From Flabesymbios commensalis (taxonomy: Eukaryota > Annelida > Polychaeta > Terebellida > Flabelligeridae): a stretch of DNA of 64,000 bases. Positions 10,926-22,367 of the stretch are shown here, piece after piece (positions within the stretch are counted from its first letter, which is position 1; each line of letters starts with the position of its first letter). Made by a program: the position numbers and the translations under genes. Under the pieces are notes generated by a model. The model saw nothing but the letters and a program-made list of their open reading frames with translations. It made no database searches and was not told the DNA's origin. The DNA is taken from positions 1 to 64,000 of the forward strand of contig CAXHKU010000928.1 in assembly GCA_964017125.1 (NCBI GenBank), read 5' to 3'.

Positions 10926-11302
10926 TTCAAAGTCCCCACCCCCCCCCTTCCATAATTGAGAGGTTACGATCCCCTCCGATCAATCACTGAAAGCTGTATC
11001 GGCGCAATGATCTGATCAATGAATAATAAGGGTGAACATGACGATGCTTCCGTAGGAATGAATAAAGTGCTCCAAATGGTTCAAAGATATGGATTTTGTG
11101 CGATATATTGTCGACGTGTGCAGACAATGATGTAAAACCAATGACGGTTCCACAGGGGGGGCGGGGGGAGGGGGTGGGTACTGATCGACCTCCCTATGAA
11201 AATTGCATTGTCCAAACATGACTCTTGAACATTTTATTTTAAACACTCGTTTATTAGCTGAGGATAATTTATAAATATCATTGTTTTACGCCTAAATTAA
11301 CT

Positions 11303-11522
11303 TAAAGCGCGAATCACGACTATGTTTTTAGTTTGTTTTAGGTTTTTAAAATATCTGTTATTGGGAATGAAATGAGTGTTTAAACATCAAGATTTGCAAT
11401 TGTTTAGTGTCAAATTAAGCAAATATGACTTTTTTTCAACCACTTGAAGTTGTGGATCGCGGTAGCGAGACACAACTTCTTGTGGGTGAAAATTTAAATT
11501 CTTTGATTCAGCGCTTTATGGG
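11303..11522 (+). repeat. F2 MITE, paralogue of 8601-8859
   Basis: Palindrome at about 11437-11492; right end TTTATGGG with TTAA at 11523-11526. Confidence 0.78.
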
Positions 11523-11766
11523 TTAACCCCAAAGTGTGGGGCATCAGCCAAATTTAATTCAGACTCCCTCCCCCCTCCTCTACCTGAGTTCTTGATTCGC
11601 CCCCACATCAATGTGCACAGTTCTTCACTAGGCCTATTATGACGATTATAATTTTCCGTGGGACAAATTCAACTAACTAATAGCGTATCACAGCAATCCC
11701 TGATGTTGGAACAATATTGGCCTAATGTTGGCCCAACGTTACAGACGGTAGTCAAGCATTTACCAT

Positions 11767-11900
11767 ACAGACAGAAAGGAAGTCATTACAGATTTATTTG
11801 TCATAGAATGGGAGAGATATAGGCTATGTACATATATATAAACAGGATTGTTAGCTTGTTAAAAATCATGTGACAATATACATGGTATGACTCAACATAA
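11767..11900 (+). repeat. Dispersed repeat, diverged copy of 1275-1416
   Basis: Shares GTCATTACAGATTTATTTGT and ATATACATGGTAT with the other copies in the same order; middle diverged. Confidence 0.5.
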
Positions 11901-11989
11901 CTAAAATCATGTTACAATTCAACCAATTAATACCAAAGTTCTATATTTTGGTGATTGAGCCGGATTAGAATCCGGATTCAGATCATTTT

Positions 11990-12116
11990 TTCAGCGCGGG
12001 GACCGACCTTAGACGTCACAATCTGACGTCTGTAGACGTCAGAATCTGACGTCTAAAGTCGATCATCGCACTGAAAGAGTCAAACATTTATAATGACCGT
12101 ATATTCATAACATATC
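11990..12116 (+). repeat. F1 MITE, right half missing
   Basis: TCAGCGCGGGGACCG, complete fold-back core and the start of the body (ATGACCGTATATTCATAACAT), then unrelated sequence. Confidence 0.8.
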
Positions 12117-12724
12117 GGTCATTTGCTGGGTTCTCAAGAGTTAACTCGCGATCTGCTGAATTATTGCTGTATTATTTTCATTCATTTCCAGCTTCAAATG
12201 ACTGGTGGAAAATACTAGCAAAGGCTCCAATGGATCATGTTTAGCTTCTCTCCCAGGTGTACATTACTTTTAAAATTCCAGTGATATTATTACTTATTAT
12301 TATGTGCCTCATGTATATAATTGTATGTTATTTGTATATGTTATGAAACTGTTATTAATATTGTATCTTGTACGCTGACTAAACTGAACTGAATTGAAAA
12401 ACAATTAATAATAATAAAATATATTTATTCAGGGTAGACTCATAAGTGAAAACACTATTTTACATAAGACTATGTAACATGCTATGTAACATACACTGAC
12501 TGTGTAACATATTATGTCGAATTGTACAAGTATAATATTGCGGTAAACTTGGCAGGAAAAAAAACATTAATCGGAGTTAAATAAAAATAGCTTTAATAAT
12601 CATTCTATTTATTTGACTAACTGCATGAACATCTACCACGAATTATAATGATCATTCATCTCGGTGATATTATTTTGTTAAAAATGAGCTTGGAACCGCA
12701 TAGGCTCTATATATGGGCGTAGGG
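12117..12724. other. No gene seen; possible LINE 3' tail
   Basis: About 12290-12402 runs through AT-rich sequence into CTGAACTGAATTGAAAA, which resembles CR1/L2-type 3' tails with short tandem ends. No coding sequence attached. Confidence 0.3.
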
Positions 12725-12728
12725 TTAA

Positions 12729-12958
12729 CCCTTTCAAGCCTGGATATACCATTAAAATATCAGCCACTACAAGCCGCGAATTGCTGTCGCAATTCTCGAC
12801 TTGTAGTGGATGACTTAGAAGTGGATGACTTAGAAGTGGGTGCAAATGAAAAGAATATCGTTTTTATTAAAACATTCCCATAAAAATGTATGTATTAGAA
12901 ACCATTGGGACAGGAAATTAAGTCATTCTTCCCAGATGCAAATGATACATCATGAGGG
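12729..12958 (+). repeat. F3 MITE, complete
   Basis: TTAA 12725-12728, CCCTTTCAAGCCTGG; palindrome CCACTACAAGCCGCGAATTG / CAATTCTCGACTTGTAGTGG at about 12761-12810; right end CATGAGGG. The closing TTAA (12960-12963) is directly followed by an F1 element. Confidence 0.8.
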
Positions 12959-12963
12959 TTTAA

Positions 12964-13164
12964 CAGCGCGGGGAGCGTCTTTATACACTCAGATTCTGAC
13001 GTCTATAGACGGTCCCCGCAATGAAGGCATTGAGAAATATATAATGGGCGTAGACCACTAACATATGTATTCAAATGAAGCGGAAAGACATTTCTGATGA
13101 TATCAAATTGAAAAAAACCCTTTGATCTCCATGGATTATACAAAATAATTCGTCGTTGTAAGGA
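12964..13164 (+). repeat. F1 MITE, one core arm shortened
   Basis: CAGCGCGGGGAGCGTCTTTA directly after the TTAA shared with F3; the CCCTTT end is missing. Body intact; right end GTTGTAAGGA then TTAG. Confidence 0.8.
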
Positions 13165-13349
13165 TTAGATTAAAGGGGACTATAGTACTACCTGGGCTTC
13201 CTTCTGTCTACATGTGATTTATTGATGCCCCTCATCTGGCTGACTGGAAGGTGTCTCATTTAGATAATACTAGATAGCATGCCGCTCACAATATGTTCGC
13301 TCCTATAGACTGGTTGACTAATAAAACAGATTAAAAACAACAATGTAGT

Positions 13350-13562
13350 AACCCTCGTCTTGCTGATCACGACTATTGTCGTTTTTAATCTGTTACTGGG
13401 AATGAAATATGTGTCTAAACATCACGATTTGCGAATATTTGAGCTCAAAAAAAAAATATCAGTAATTTTCAGCCACTTGAGGTTGTGGATCGCGGTAGCG
13501 AGACACAAGCTCAAGTCGTTGAAAATTTAAATAAATTAGCCACCATTGGTTCAACAGTTTAC
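13350..13562 (+). repeat. F2 MITE, ends decayed
   Basis: Palindrome around TTGAGGTTGTGGATCGCGG at about 13462-13530, body TGGGAATGAAATATGTGTC shared with the copies at 8.6 and 11.3 kb. Confidence 0.7.
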
Positions 13563-14514
13563 TGGAAAGCCTTCCAATAGGTTAAATTAAAACGTCAATT
13601 GGCCAGCCTCTGGGTCAACTCCTATGATTGTGCAAAATATGAAGTTGGTCCATCAACGGCAATGTGGTCAGTATAACCTTTTACTTACGTTTTTTATTAA
13701 TGGATGTTGAAATAAATAGTTACCGAATCTCTCAATAATTTTCCAAACAATGGGCCTATACTGTTACAGAAGCAGAAATTTAGCCTACTGGAGACACTGT
13801 TTTACATGGCCTCAAGAATACATTACCTCAAGTATCAACATCATTTTTAACAATCTGCAGAATTTCATGTGAAATTCCCTGTATTATTATTTCCCTGGCA
13901 AGATGTATATTTCCCCTGTGTTAGATATCAATTACCACGTTTAGGTGCGCACACACCTCCTAAATGTAGAGTGGATGCAAACATTTAAAGTATAATTATG
14001 CTGTTAAATAATGTTTTTTAAAGAACCTAATTATCTAAAACAAAGATAAAATGATAATCTGTGTATTATCCATTTTGGTGTTCTTGAATAGAATTCTCAG
14101 CAATAGGCATCACCATAGAAAATGAGAGTTTATATATTTTATAATTAATCAAGAAGAATCACTTGTGAATTATCTCCAATAAAAATTTTAACTAGCTGCA
14201 ATGGTGGAAGGTGGAAGATACATTACACAGAAATGTAACATATAAATAGAACAACAAGAAACATAACATTTGATGCATATATTTCAAGATATAAATCATT
14301 TATATCGAGTATCTTTCCTCCATCAACTTAACAAAACGGTACCAATGATAAATAACAAAAGACAATGGCTGCAGCAGCAGAAACCCAGTAACATCCTTAA
14401 CTAGAAATGTGTTAAATATATACACTTATTTGTACAGCAGTCAATAAAGACAACAACAATATAGAATTAAATATTTCAAGGTGAAAGGTTATGGAAACTT
14501 AATACTAAAGTTTT
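13563..14514. other. No gene seen
   Basis: AT-rich sequence with frequent stops in all frames; no repeat family recognised. Confidence 0.5.
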
Positions 14515-17379
14515 ACTGTATAGAGCCCTACCCCATTAGCCCTTTACTGTATAGACCCCTACCCCAGTAGCCCTTTACTGTATAGACCCCTACCCCATTA
14601 GCCCTTTACTGTATACACCCCTACCCCAGTAGCCCTTCACTATATAGACCCCTACCCCAGTAGCCCTTCACTATATAGACCCCTACCCCAGTAGCCCTTT
14701 ACTGTATAGACCCCTACCCCATCAGCCCTTTACTGTATAGACCCCTGCCCCATTAGCCCTTTACTGTATACACCCCTACCCCATTAGCCCTTTACTGTAT
14801 AGACCCCTGCCCCAGTAGCCCTTTAGTGTATACACCCCTACCCCAGTAGCCCTTTACTGTATAGACCCCTACCCCAGTAGCCCTTTACTGTATAGACCCC
14901 TATCCCATCAGCCCTTTACTGTATAGACCCCTACCCCAGTAGCCCTTTACTGTATAGACCCCTACCCCATTAGCCCTTTACTGTATAGACCCCTACCCCA
15001 TTAGCCCTTTACTGTATAGACCCCTACCCCAGTAGCCCTTTACTGTATAGACCCCTATCCCATTAGCCCTTTACTGTATAGACCCCTATCCCATTAGCCC
15101 TTTACTGTATAGACCCCTACCCCATTAGCCCTTTACTGTATAGACCCCTACCCCAGTAGCCCTTTACTGTATAGACCCCTACCCCAGTAGCCCTTTACTG
15201 TATATACCCCTTTCCCAGTAGCCCTTTACTGTATAGACCCCTACCCCATTAGCCCTTTACTGTATAGACCCCTACCCCATCAGCCCTTTACTGTATAGAC
15301 CCCTACCTCATTAGCCCTTTACTGTATAGACCCCTACCCCATTAGCCCTTTACTGTATAGACCCCTACCCCATTAGCCCTTTACTGTATAGACCCCTACC
15401 CCAGTAGCCCTTTACTGTATAGACCCCTACCCCATTAGCCCTTTACTGTATAGACCCCTATCCCATCAGCCCTTTACTGTATAGACCCCTACCCCAGTAG
15501 CCCTTTACTGTATAGACCCCTACCCCATTAGCCCTTTACTGTATAGACCCCTACCCCAGTAGCCCTTTACTGTATAGACCCCTACCCCAGTAGCCCTTTA
15601 CTGTATAGACCCCTACCCCAGTAGCCCTTTACTGTATAGACCCCTACCCCATTAGCCCTTTACTGTATAGACCCCTACCCTAGTAGCCCTTTACTGTATA
15701 TACCCCTATCCCATTAGCCCTTTACTGTATAGACCCCTACCCCAGTAGCCCTTTACTGTATAGACCCCTACCCCAGTAGCCCTTTACTGTATAGACCCCT
15801 ACCCCAGTAGCCCTTTACTGTATAGACCCCTACCCCATTAGCCCTTTACTGTATAGACCCCTACCCCAGTAGCCCTTTACTGTATAGACCCCTACCCCAT
15901 TAGCCCTTTACTGTATAGACCCCTACCCCATTAGCCCTTTACTGTATAGACCCCTACCCCATTAGCCCTTTACTGTATAGACCCCTACCCCAGTAGCCCT
16001 TTACTGTATAGACCCCTATCCCATTAGCCCTTTACTGTATAGACCCCTACCCCATTAGCCCTTTACTGTATAGACCCCTACCCCATTAGCCCTTTACTGT
16101 ATAGACCCCTACCCCATTAGCCCTTTACTGTATAAACCCCTACCCCATTAGCCCTTTACTGTATAGACCCCTACTCCAGTAGCCCTTTACTGTATAGACC
16201 CCTACCCCATTAGCCCTTTACTGTATAGACCCTACCCCAGTAGTCCTTTACTGTATAGACCCCTACCCCATTAGCCCTTTACTGTATAGACCCCTACCCC
16301 ATTAGCCCTTTACTGTATAGACCCCTACCCCAGTAGCCTTTTACTGTATAGACCCCTACCCCAGTAGCCCTTTACTGTATAGACCCCTACCCCAGTAGCC
16401 CTTTACTGTATAGACCCCTACCCCATTAGCCCTTTACTATACACCCCTACCCCATTAGCCCTTCACTGTATACACCCCTACCCCATTAGCCCTTTACTGT
16501 ATAGACCACTACCCCAGTAGCCCTTTACTGTATACACCCCTACCCTAGTATCCCTTTACTGTATAGACCCCTACCCCAGTAGCCCTTTAGTGTATAGACC
16601 CCTACCCCAGTAGCCCTTTACTGTGTAGACCCCTACCCCATTAGCCCTTTACTGTATAGACCCCTACCCTAGTATCCCTTTACTGTATAGACCCCTACCC
16701 CAGTAGCCCTTTAGTGTATAGACCCCTACCCCATTAGCCCTTTACTGTATAGACCACTACCCCAGTAGCCCTTTACTGTATACACCCCTACCCCAGTAGC
16801 CCTTTACTGTGTAGACCCCTACCCCATTAGCCCTTTACTGTATACACCCCTACCCCAGTAGCCCTTTACTGTATAGACCCCTACCCCAGTAGCCCTTTAG
16901 TGTATAGACCCCTACCCCATTAGCCCTTTACTGTATAGACCCCTACCCCAGTAGCCCTTTAGTGTATAGACCCCTACCCCATTAGCCCTTTACTGTATAG
17001 ACCCCTACCCCATCAGCCCTTTACTGTATAGACCCCTACCCCAGTAGCCCTTTAGTGTATAGACCCCTACCCCATTAGCCCTTCACTGTATAGACCCCTA
17101 CCCCAGTAGCCCTTTACTGTATAGACCCCTACCCCATTAGCCCTTTACTGTATAGACCCCTACCCCAGTAGCCCTTTACTGTATAGACCCCTACCCCATC
17201 AGCCCTTTACTGTATAGACCCCTACCCCAGTAGCCCTTTAGTGTATAGACCCCTACCCCATCAGCCCTTTACTGTATAGACCCCTACCCCAGTAGCCCTT
17301 TACTGTATACACCCCTACTCCATCAGCCCTTTACTGTATAGACCCCTACCCCAGTAGCCCTTTAGTGTATAGACCCCTG
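14515..17379. repeat. 31-bp minisatellite, about 92 units
   Basis: Head-to-tail units of CCCTTTACTGTATAGACCCC-TACCCCATTAG. The last five bases vary between three main forms (ATTAG, AGTAG, ATCAG), mixed along the array; other changes (TATACACC, TTTAGTGTAT) cluster in the right third. Because 31 is not a multiple of 3, no long reading frame survives. The minus strand has three G runs per unit (GGGG, GGGG, GGG). Confidence 0.97.
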
Positions 17380-17432
17380 GATCATTCATGTCAATCATAA
17401 ACTTAAATTGACTAGTCAGCTCTAGCGGCTAA

Positions 17433-17664
17433 CCCTTTAAGCCCTCACGATGCATTAAAGCATCATTTTACATCCCTGCAAACAGACCTAATTTCCCTAC
17501 AACAAAGGGTTTTAGAACGAAACTGTTTTTCCAATATGCGGCAATTTTCTTAATTTTTCCATCCACCTCAAGTCATCTTCATCCACTGCAAGTCGAGAAT
17601 TGCGACAGCAATTCGCGGCTTGTAGAGGACGAAGATGACAATGGTAAATTCAGGCTTGAAAGGG
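17433..17664 (-). repeat. F3 MITE, complete
   Basis: CCCTTTAAGCCCTCACGATG at the left after CTAA, palindrome TCATCCACTGCAAGTCGAG / CGCGGCTTGTAGAGGACGA at about 17569-17636, right end GCTTGAAAGGG and TTAA 17665-17668. Confidence 0.85.
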
Positions 17665-17708
17665 TTAAGACCCCTTTTCCCATCTATTCATCACATGGCA
17701 TAGATTAA

Positions 17709-17939
17709 CCCTTGAGGTGCTGAAATATTTTATATAAACCATGGAGACCAAAGAGTTTTTCAATTTGAAATTATCATAAATGTCTTAGTCAGCTCCTTCA
17801 TTTTCTTTTGAATACCTATGTTATGGGTCTACGGCCAATATGAAATGTTAATTGTTACAGCGCGGGGATCAACTTTAGACGTCAGAATCTCACGTCTATA
17901 TACGTCAGTTTTTGATGTCTAAAGTCCGCTCTGCAAAGG
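17709..17939 (-). repeat. F1 MITE, complete
   Basis: TTAA 17705-17708, CCCTTGAGGTGCTGAAATA at the body end, fold-back core at about 17870-17930, AAAGG and TTAA 17940-17943. Confidence 0.86.
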
Positions 17940-18135
17940 TTAAGCTTTTATTATGGCCGTAGATCCATAAGATAGTAAAAGGGTTAAGTAAAATACATAC
18001 AAAAGAAAGTGGTACAATTCATCCAAATAAAATTCAGAGCTTTTCAGTAAGAAATTATACTTATATATTTTTCTTCACCTTGAGATGGGAATCTAAGGTG
18101 AAGAAAAAGGAGAAGAAATGTATATTCATTATTAT

Positions 18136-18504
18136 CCCTTATCCTGCTAAATTAAATAATTACAATTTTCATTAGTTTTCAGCCACTTGAAGTTGTGTCT
18201 CACTACCGCGATTCACAACTTCAAGCGGCTGAAAACTACTCAGATTTGTTTAATTTGACACTAAGGATTTGAAAATATTGATGTTTAACCCTTTCACCGT
18301 GGGTGGCGCCAAAAGGCGACCACCTGGCAGACCGCGGATGCGACATCAGTAATTACTGTTTTTATTGAAAAAATTAATTAATTCAGCCTTCAGGCATTTT
18401 ATGACGTTATAATTCAGCAGGCAAAGGGTTAAACACTCATTTCATTCCCAATAACAGTGATTTAATTTAACTGATTAAAACGATCATCATCAGCAGGCAA
18501 AGGG
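18136..18504 (-). repeat. F2-like MITE interrupted by another MITE
   Basis: Ends CCCTTATCCTGCT and AGCAGGCAAAGGG; right TTAA 18505-18508, left decayed to TTAT. Palindrome at about 18177-18236. The body is the reverse complement of the copies at 8.6 and 11.3 kb, but is split at its internal TTTAAACACTC site by the element at 18289-18428. Confidence 0.88.
18289..18428. repeat. 140-bp MITE nested in F2 with exact TTAA duplication
   Basis: Begins CCCTTTCACCGTGGGTGGCG and ends CAGCAGGCAAAGGG. TTAA lies on each side (18285-18288 and 18429-18432). Uninterrupted relatives (about 8690 and 11385, opposite strand) have a single TTAA at this point, so insertion duplicated exactly these four bases. Confidence 0.9.
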
Positions 18505-18508
18505 TTAA

Positions 18509-19189
18509 ATATACAGTATAATCCATCACAATGAATACGCTTTCAGCTTTTATTTAAAATATGTTCTGTACATATTGCGTAGCAAAATGCTATGCAATTC
18601 TGCCCATTTGCTAATCAAATTTGTAATTGATTAAAATATGTATACATCAATGATACAAGGATGCCTAGCAAGTTACAACTTGGAAGAGAATAATAACTTT
18701 CAAACAAATTTTGAAGCGGCCTTATCTTGTAAGTTACAACAACACTTCTCAAGGTGAATGACAATCAGATGAAATAGCTCAGAGCTATTAGGGCTGTTAG
18801 TCATCAAGTAATTCTGATATATGATTGTATGTATGGATTTAAATATTTAAACATTTCTTACATATTTATACACACTGTGTCAATAAATCAAAGTTTATAA
18901 ATATCATCAATATGGTTTTAAAGCATGTGTGAAATTTGTATAGCTTTTCAGCTGCATTTATGAACTTCGCATATTTAAAATAAAATAAACAAGACTACAT
19001 AAGTCAGCTCCCGCTCCAAATTAGAATTAAGCAATTTTGTGTAGGGTTATTAATGTAGTCCTAGTCTAGGTCAAAAATCAAGACGCAGGACAACTAGGTC
19101 TAAGAAGCGCAGTCTAAGAGTAAGATAAGAACTAGACAGTCTGTCAGAGATTGCAAACCTCCTTTGAAATTAATGATCCTAATCAGTAT
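18509..19189. other. No gene seen
   Basis: AT-rich, many stops, no repeat family recognised. Confidence 0.5.
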
Positions 19190-21409
19190 CCCAGTAATGG
19201 TCTACCTATCTGGCACGGTTTACCCGATATCAGGCCTATCGAGTTAACTAATAGCTGATTTACGGTCATTTTGAACTCGATATAAATTAGTTAAAAACTT
19301 GCATCCTCCCCCGAAACCTCAAATTTTGTTTTATAGTAATGGACTAACATCTAACACAGTTTGCAAAATATTGGGCATGTGAAAGTAAATAATGGCCAAT
19401 AGGGGGCCATTTTGAATTTGATCGAGTCAGAATTTTTCAAGATGCATCCTCAGCTGAAATCTCACATTTCATTCTATAGTAATCTTCTAGCTATCTAGCA
19501 CGGTTTACCAAATATCGGCCATGTGAAAGTTAATAATGGCCTAAAGGCGGCCATTTTAAATTTGATCAACCCAAAATTTTCCAAGATGCATCCTCAGCTG
19601 AAATCTCACATTTAATTCTATAGTAATGGTCTAGCCATCTAGCACGGTTTACCAAATATCGCCCATGTGAAAGTGAATAATGGCTGATAGGAGGCCATTT
19701 TAAATTTTATCAAGTTAAAATTTTTCAAGATGCATCCTCTCCTGAAATCTCAAACTTTGTTTTATAGTAATGGTACAGCTATCTAACACGGTTTACCAAA
19801 TATCAGCAATGTGAAAGTAAATAGTGGCCGCTTTTGAATTCGATTGAGTCAAAAGTTTTTAAAAGGCATCCTCTCCCGAAACGTCACATTTTGTTTTATA
19901 GTAATGGTTTAGCTATCTAGCATGGTTTACCTGATATCAGGCCTATCGAGGTAAATAATGCTGATTGTCGGCCATTTTGAATTCGAAAGTTAAAAATTTT
20001 CAGGGTGCATTCTCCCCCGAAAACTCACACTTTGTTTTATAGTAATCAGGTAATGGTCTAGCCATCTAGCACGGTTTACCAAATATCAGCCATGTGAAAA
20101 TGAATAATGGCCGAAAAGGCGGCCATTTTAAATTTGATCAAGTCAAATTTTTTCAAGATGCATCCTCATCTGAAATCTCAGATTTCGTTTTACAGTAATG
20201 GTCTAGCCATCTAGCACGGTTGACCAAATAACGGCCATGTGAAAGTGAATAATGGCTGATAAGCGGCCATTTTGAATTTTATCGAGTCGAATTTTTCAAG
20301 ATGCATCCTCTCCTGAAATCACACATTTTGTTTTAGAGTAATGGTCTAGCCATCTAGCACGGTTTACCAAAAAACGGCCATGTGAAAGTGAATAATGGCC
20401 GATTGGCGGCCATTTTGAACTTGGACAAGTTGATTTTTTTCAAAATGCATCCTCTCCTGAAGCCTTACAATTTGTTTTATAGTAATGGTGTAGATATCTT
20501 GAGCGGTTTTCATGATATTCCACAATATTAGGCCTGTCGAGGTGAATAATGGCCGATAGGCGGCCATTTTGAATTTTATTAACTTGAAATTTTTCAAGAT
20601 GCATCCTCTCCTGAAACCTTACAATTTATTTGATATTAATGGTGTAGCTATCTTGAGCGGTTTTCATGATATTCCGCAATATCAGGCCTGTCGAGGTGAA
20701 TAATGGCCGATAGGCGTCCATTTTTAATTTTATCGACTTGAAATTTTTCAAGATGCATCCTCTCCTGAAACCTCACAATTTGTTTTATAGTAATGGTGTA
20801 GCTATCTTGAGCGGTTTTCATGATATTCCGCAAAATCTTTCAGTCGGATTTACCAATGTTATAAATTAGGTCAAAGTGCTGGGTCAACTTCAAGGTCAAG
20901 GTCCAAAAACCTCAAAAGGCACAACTAGGGACCTTAGAGAACATGTATGTGCAATATGACTGTCATCGGCCCAGTACTTTTCGAGATCTGCTCTGAAAAC
21001 GAAGTGTGCGTCAAAACGTCTAAATCGGTCATAGTTCTGAACCAGAAGTAGGTCAAAGTTCAAATACCCCAAAAGGCACAACTAGACCCCCTAGGGGTGT
21101 TGTGTGTAAAATTTGAAGACAATCGGAAAAGTACTTTCAGAGATATGCTCCGGAAACGAATTGTTTACGGACGGCCAAACGGCCCAACGCCGTAACATCA
21201 TCATTTTCTCCTCTGCGACTTTGCGTATTGAATTCAGATTAAAAATATTTTAACCTGTCCATTATCCACCTGGAAGTAACCCACATACTAAAAATTTTTA
21301 TCCTAGCTTATTTTCTTACAAAGTTATAGGCAAAAGAAGAGGCTAAAAAAAACAGAGACCTAAAATCCATAGCTCCCTCCGTCTCACCTACGGTGACGGC
21401 GGGAGCTAA
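19190..21409 (+). mobile_element. Tandem-core element with hairpin end, copy 1 (Helitron/pearl-like)
   Basis: Eleven or so units of about 143 bp, each with GATGCATCCTC, TTTTATAGTAATGG, TAGCACGGTTTACC and a GGCCATTTTGAA-type segment, cover about 19277-20830; a weaker partial unit precedes them. A non-repeated 3' part follows (about 20835-21409) with AAAAGGCACAACTAG twice and an end hairpin CTCCCTCCGTC / GACGGCGGGAG closing at GCTAA. The second copy stops matching right after the same GCTAA. Internal tandem cores with a 3' hairpin and CTRR-like end are known for Helitron-type and mollusc pearl-type non-autonomous elements; the assignment is inference. No Rep/helicase gene. Confidence 0.7.
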
Positions 21410-21474
21410 AAACATTATTACATACATGGTACAATCTATCAGAATAAAGCTTTCAGTCGAGAAATTATACTTAA

Positions 21475-21596
21475 CCCTTCAGCCGCCAAATTATTCAATT
21501 TGAATTTTTATCCACTTGAAGTTGTATCTCGCTGACTCGCCCCACAACTTCAAGTGGGTTAAAATTTAAATTTTACAACTACTATAGCTGTAAGGG
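21475..21596 (-). repeat. F2 MITE overlapping the 3' end of a zinc-finger reading frame
   Basis: TTAA 21471-21474, CCCTTCAGCCGCCAAATTAT, palindrome at about 21505-21562, right end GCTGTAAGGG then TCGA where TTAA is expected. The stop codon of the downstream finger array (TAG, 21582-21584) and the four codons before it lie inside the element. Confidence 0.8.
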
Positions 21597-22136
21597 TCGA
21601 TCATCAGTATGCATGCGTTGTTGATGTCTGGTGAGCTCCCAGATCGTTCTGAACAGTTTCTTGCACGTCGCGCACGCCACAGTGTAAAGTCTCTCACCCG
21701 TATGTGTGGCGATGTGCCGCTTTAGGGTCGTGTTGTCCTTAAAGGATTTATCACACTCTGTGCATTCAAAAGGTTTGTAGTCTTCCACGTGAGTGAGCAT
21801 GTGGCGCTTTATACTACCCATTGTCTTCACACATTTCTGACATATAGGACACGTGTAGTCTTTATCGTCGATGTGGACGAGCAGATGCTGGGACAGGTCA
21901 CGACGACCTTTAAAGCTTTTATGACATTGGTCACACGTGTAGGGTTTATCAGTGGTGTGTATGCGCTCATGCTCTCTCAACTTATTCTTCGTCTTAAAAC
22001 ATTTTTGACAAGTCTCGCACGGGAAACTCTTCTCCTGAATGTGAACAATTTTGTGCATATTCAGTTTTGTGAAACTCGCAAAATTTTTGTCACACTTGTC
22101 GCACAGGAAAGGTTTATGCGTGGCCACCTTGCCGTA
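21582..22136 (-). CDS. Six-finger C2H2 zinc-finger exon or gene (array 2)
   Basis: Minus-strand frame, open from 22136 to a TAG at 21582. It encodes six tandem C2H2 fingers of the C-x2-C-x12-H-x3/4-H type: CDKCDKNF, CETCQKCF, CDQCHKSF, CPICQKCV, CTECDKSF and CATCKKLF open them in order. Linkers resemble the TGEKP type in places (HTGERLY), so nuclear DNA binding is the family expectation. The frame has no ATG before finger 1 and starts just after an in-frame TGA, so the true start lies in an unseen upstream exon, or the array is a relic. It lies about 230 bp downstream of the BTB zinc-finger exon on the same strand; finger 2 resembles finger 3 of that exon (QKCFKTK in both), suggesting duplication. 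The C-terminus RPLQL comes largely from an F2 MITE. No splice acceptor is clear at the 5' side. Confidence 0.8.
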   Translation of the reverse strand, partial: YGKVATHKPFLCDKCDKNFASFTKLNMHKIVHIQEKSFPCETCQKCFKTKNKLREHERIHTTDKPYTCDQCHKSFKGRRDLSQHLLVHIDDKDYTCPICQKCVKTMGSIKRHMLTHVEDYKPFECTECDKSFKDNTTLKRHIATHTGERLYTVACATCKKLFRTIWELTRHQQRMHTDDRPLQL

Positions 22137-22233
22137 TCAGGTCTGACCGTCAGACTACCAGTCTGACCTTGACAACAGGTGTGTGTAAAGCGGGTACGAA
22201 AATGAGGGGTGCGAGCAACATGAATATTCATTA

Positions 22234-22241
22234 TGACGTCA
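22234..22241. promoter_or_regulatory. Perfect CRE-type TGACGTCA palindrome
   Basis: Lies between the two zinc-finger units, about 100 bp upstream of array 2 on its strand. TGACGTCA is the CREB/ATF consensus. A promoter role is only suggested by position; the same octamer also occurs at about 44148, 46359 and 56881. Confidence 0.3.
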
Positions 22242-22367
22242 TCGGTTTACTGACTGCAGCGTGGAGGTCACACTCAGGTCAGATTGTTTGGGCCGCCTGA
22301 ATCAACTGTGAATTGGCCAGGGAGGAGGAGGGAGGAGGGGGTTCTGAACTCATAGCACAGATACGGG

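Larger units (their letters stand above)
10075..11670. repeat. Segmental duplication, copy 2
   Basis: Second copy of the block at 7830-9033, about 2.2 kb away. It differs by a 285-bp segment at 10400-10684, an F1 MITE at 10708-10925 and about 170 extra bases around 11050-11190. No gene seen. Confidence 0.85.

Noticed and set aside
14515-17379. Regular ~31-bp repeats suggesting a CRISPR array
   Set aside because: Units are directly joined with no unique spacers, and the genome is clearly animal; it is a minisatellite.
14515-17379. Interstitial telomere-like repeat
   Set aside because: CCCTACCCC resembles telomeric words, but the unit is 31 bp and lacks runs of the simple hexamer.
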